A stretch of DNA of 23,399 nucleotides from RGIG9079 sp964567845 (GTDB taxonomy: Bacteria; Bacteroidota; Bacteroidia; Bacteroidales; Marinifilaceae), in NCBI GenBank assembly GCA_964567845.1, contig CAZMOG010000023.1, forward strand, positions 1-23,399, read 5' to 3'. This document shows, one piece after another, positions 23,386 through 23,399 of the stretch. How positions within the stretch are numbered: the stretch's first letter is position 1; each line of letters opens with the position of its first letter. A program made the position numbers and the translations under genes. The notes beneath the pieces are model-generated. The model was not told where the DNA came from. It ran no database searches and worked only from the letters and a program-made list of their open reading frames with translations.

Positions 23386-23399
23386 TCCTGTGTGTTTTA

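Overview
The window looks like a chromosomal segment from a member of the Bacteroidales (Bacteroidota). Supporting signs are AT-rich DNA, promoters of the Bacteroidota form (TAnnTTTG near -7, TTG/TTTG about 18-21 bases upstream), weak ribosome binding sites, and many lineage-typical families: an HU-CCDC81-like protein, a DUF3078 barrel, BACON and fimbrillin-like lipoproteins, and a TonB receptor paired with a YncE/DUF5074-type propeller. The genus cannot be fixed from the sequence alone. I see no insertion sequence, integrase, CRISPR array or rRNA.

Bases 1-12144 are mostly housekeeping. A CAU-anticodon tRNA lies on the minus strand with its own promoter and terminator. On the plus strand a tight run follows: rlmH, a very large orphan sensor histidine kinase, and pssA. 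A convergent HU-like membrane protein overlaps the 3' end of pssA and is divergent from galE. A bidirectional terminator separates galE from a minus-strand protein resembling only the N-terminal half of glycogen/starch synthase. That gene is divergent, through interlocked promoters, from yraN. Then come ispG (with a shortened insert domain), a MATE transporter, a cytidylate-kinase-like P-loop protein and a DUF3078 outer-membrane protein, closely spaced and ending at a strong bidirectional terminator.

Bases 12193-16969 hold two large minus-strand surface lipoproteins. One joins a fimbrillin-like region to a CotH-kinase-like domain. The other carries two BACON-like domains and a probable zinc-peptidase core (HEGIH plus a downstream HEG). 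They have separate promoter-like sequences, and a terminator lies between them. This is the least explained part of the window.

Bases 17072-23385 are a five-gene minus-strand operon: TonB-dependent receptor, surface beta-propeller lipoprotein, substrate-binding lipoprotein, FecCD-type permease and ATPase. Gaps are 10 and 3 bases, then two one-base stop/start overlaps. The layout matches Bacteroides vitamin B12 uptake loci (btuB-btuG-btuF-btuC-btuD): the propeller would capture cobalamin and pass it to the TonB receptor, and BtuFCD would carry it across the inner membrane. The leader that would hold a cobalamin riboswitch falls outside the window, so the substrate is inferred.
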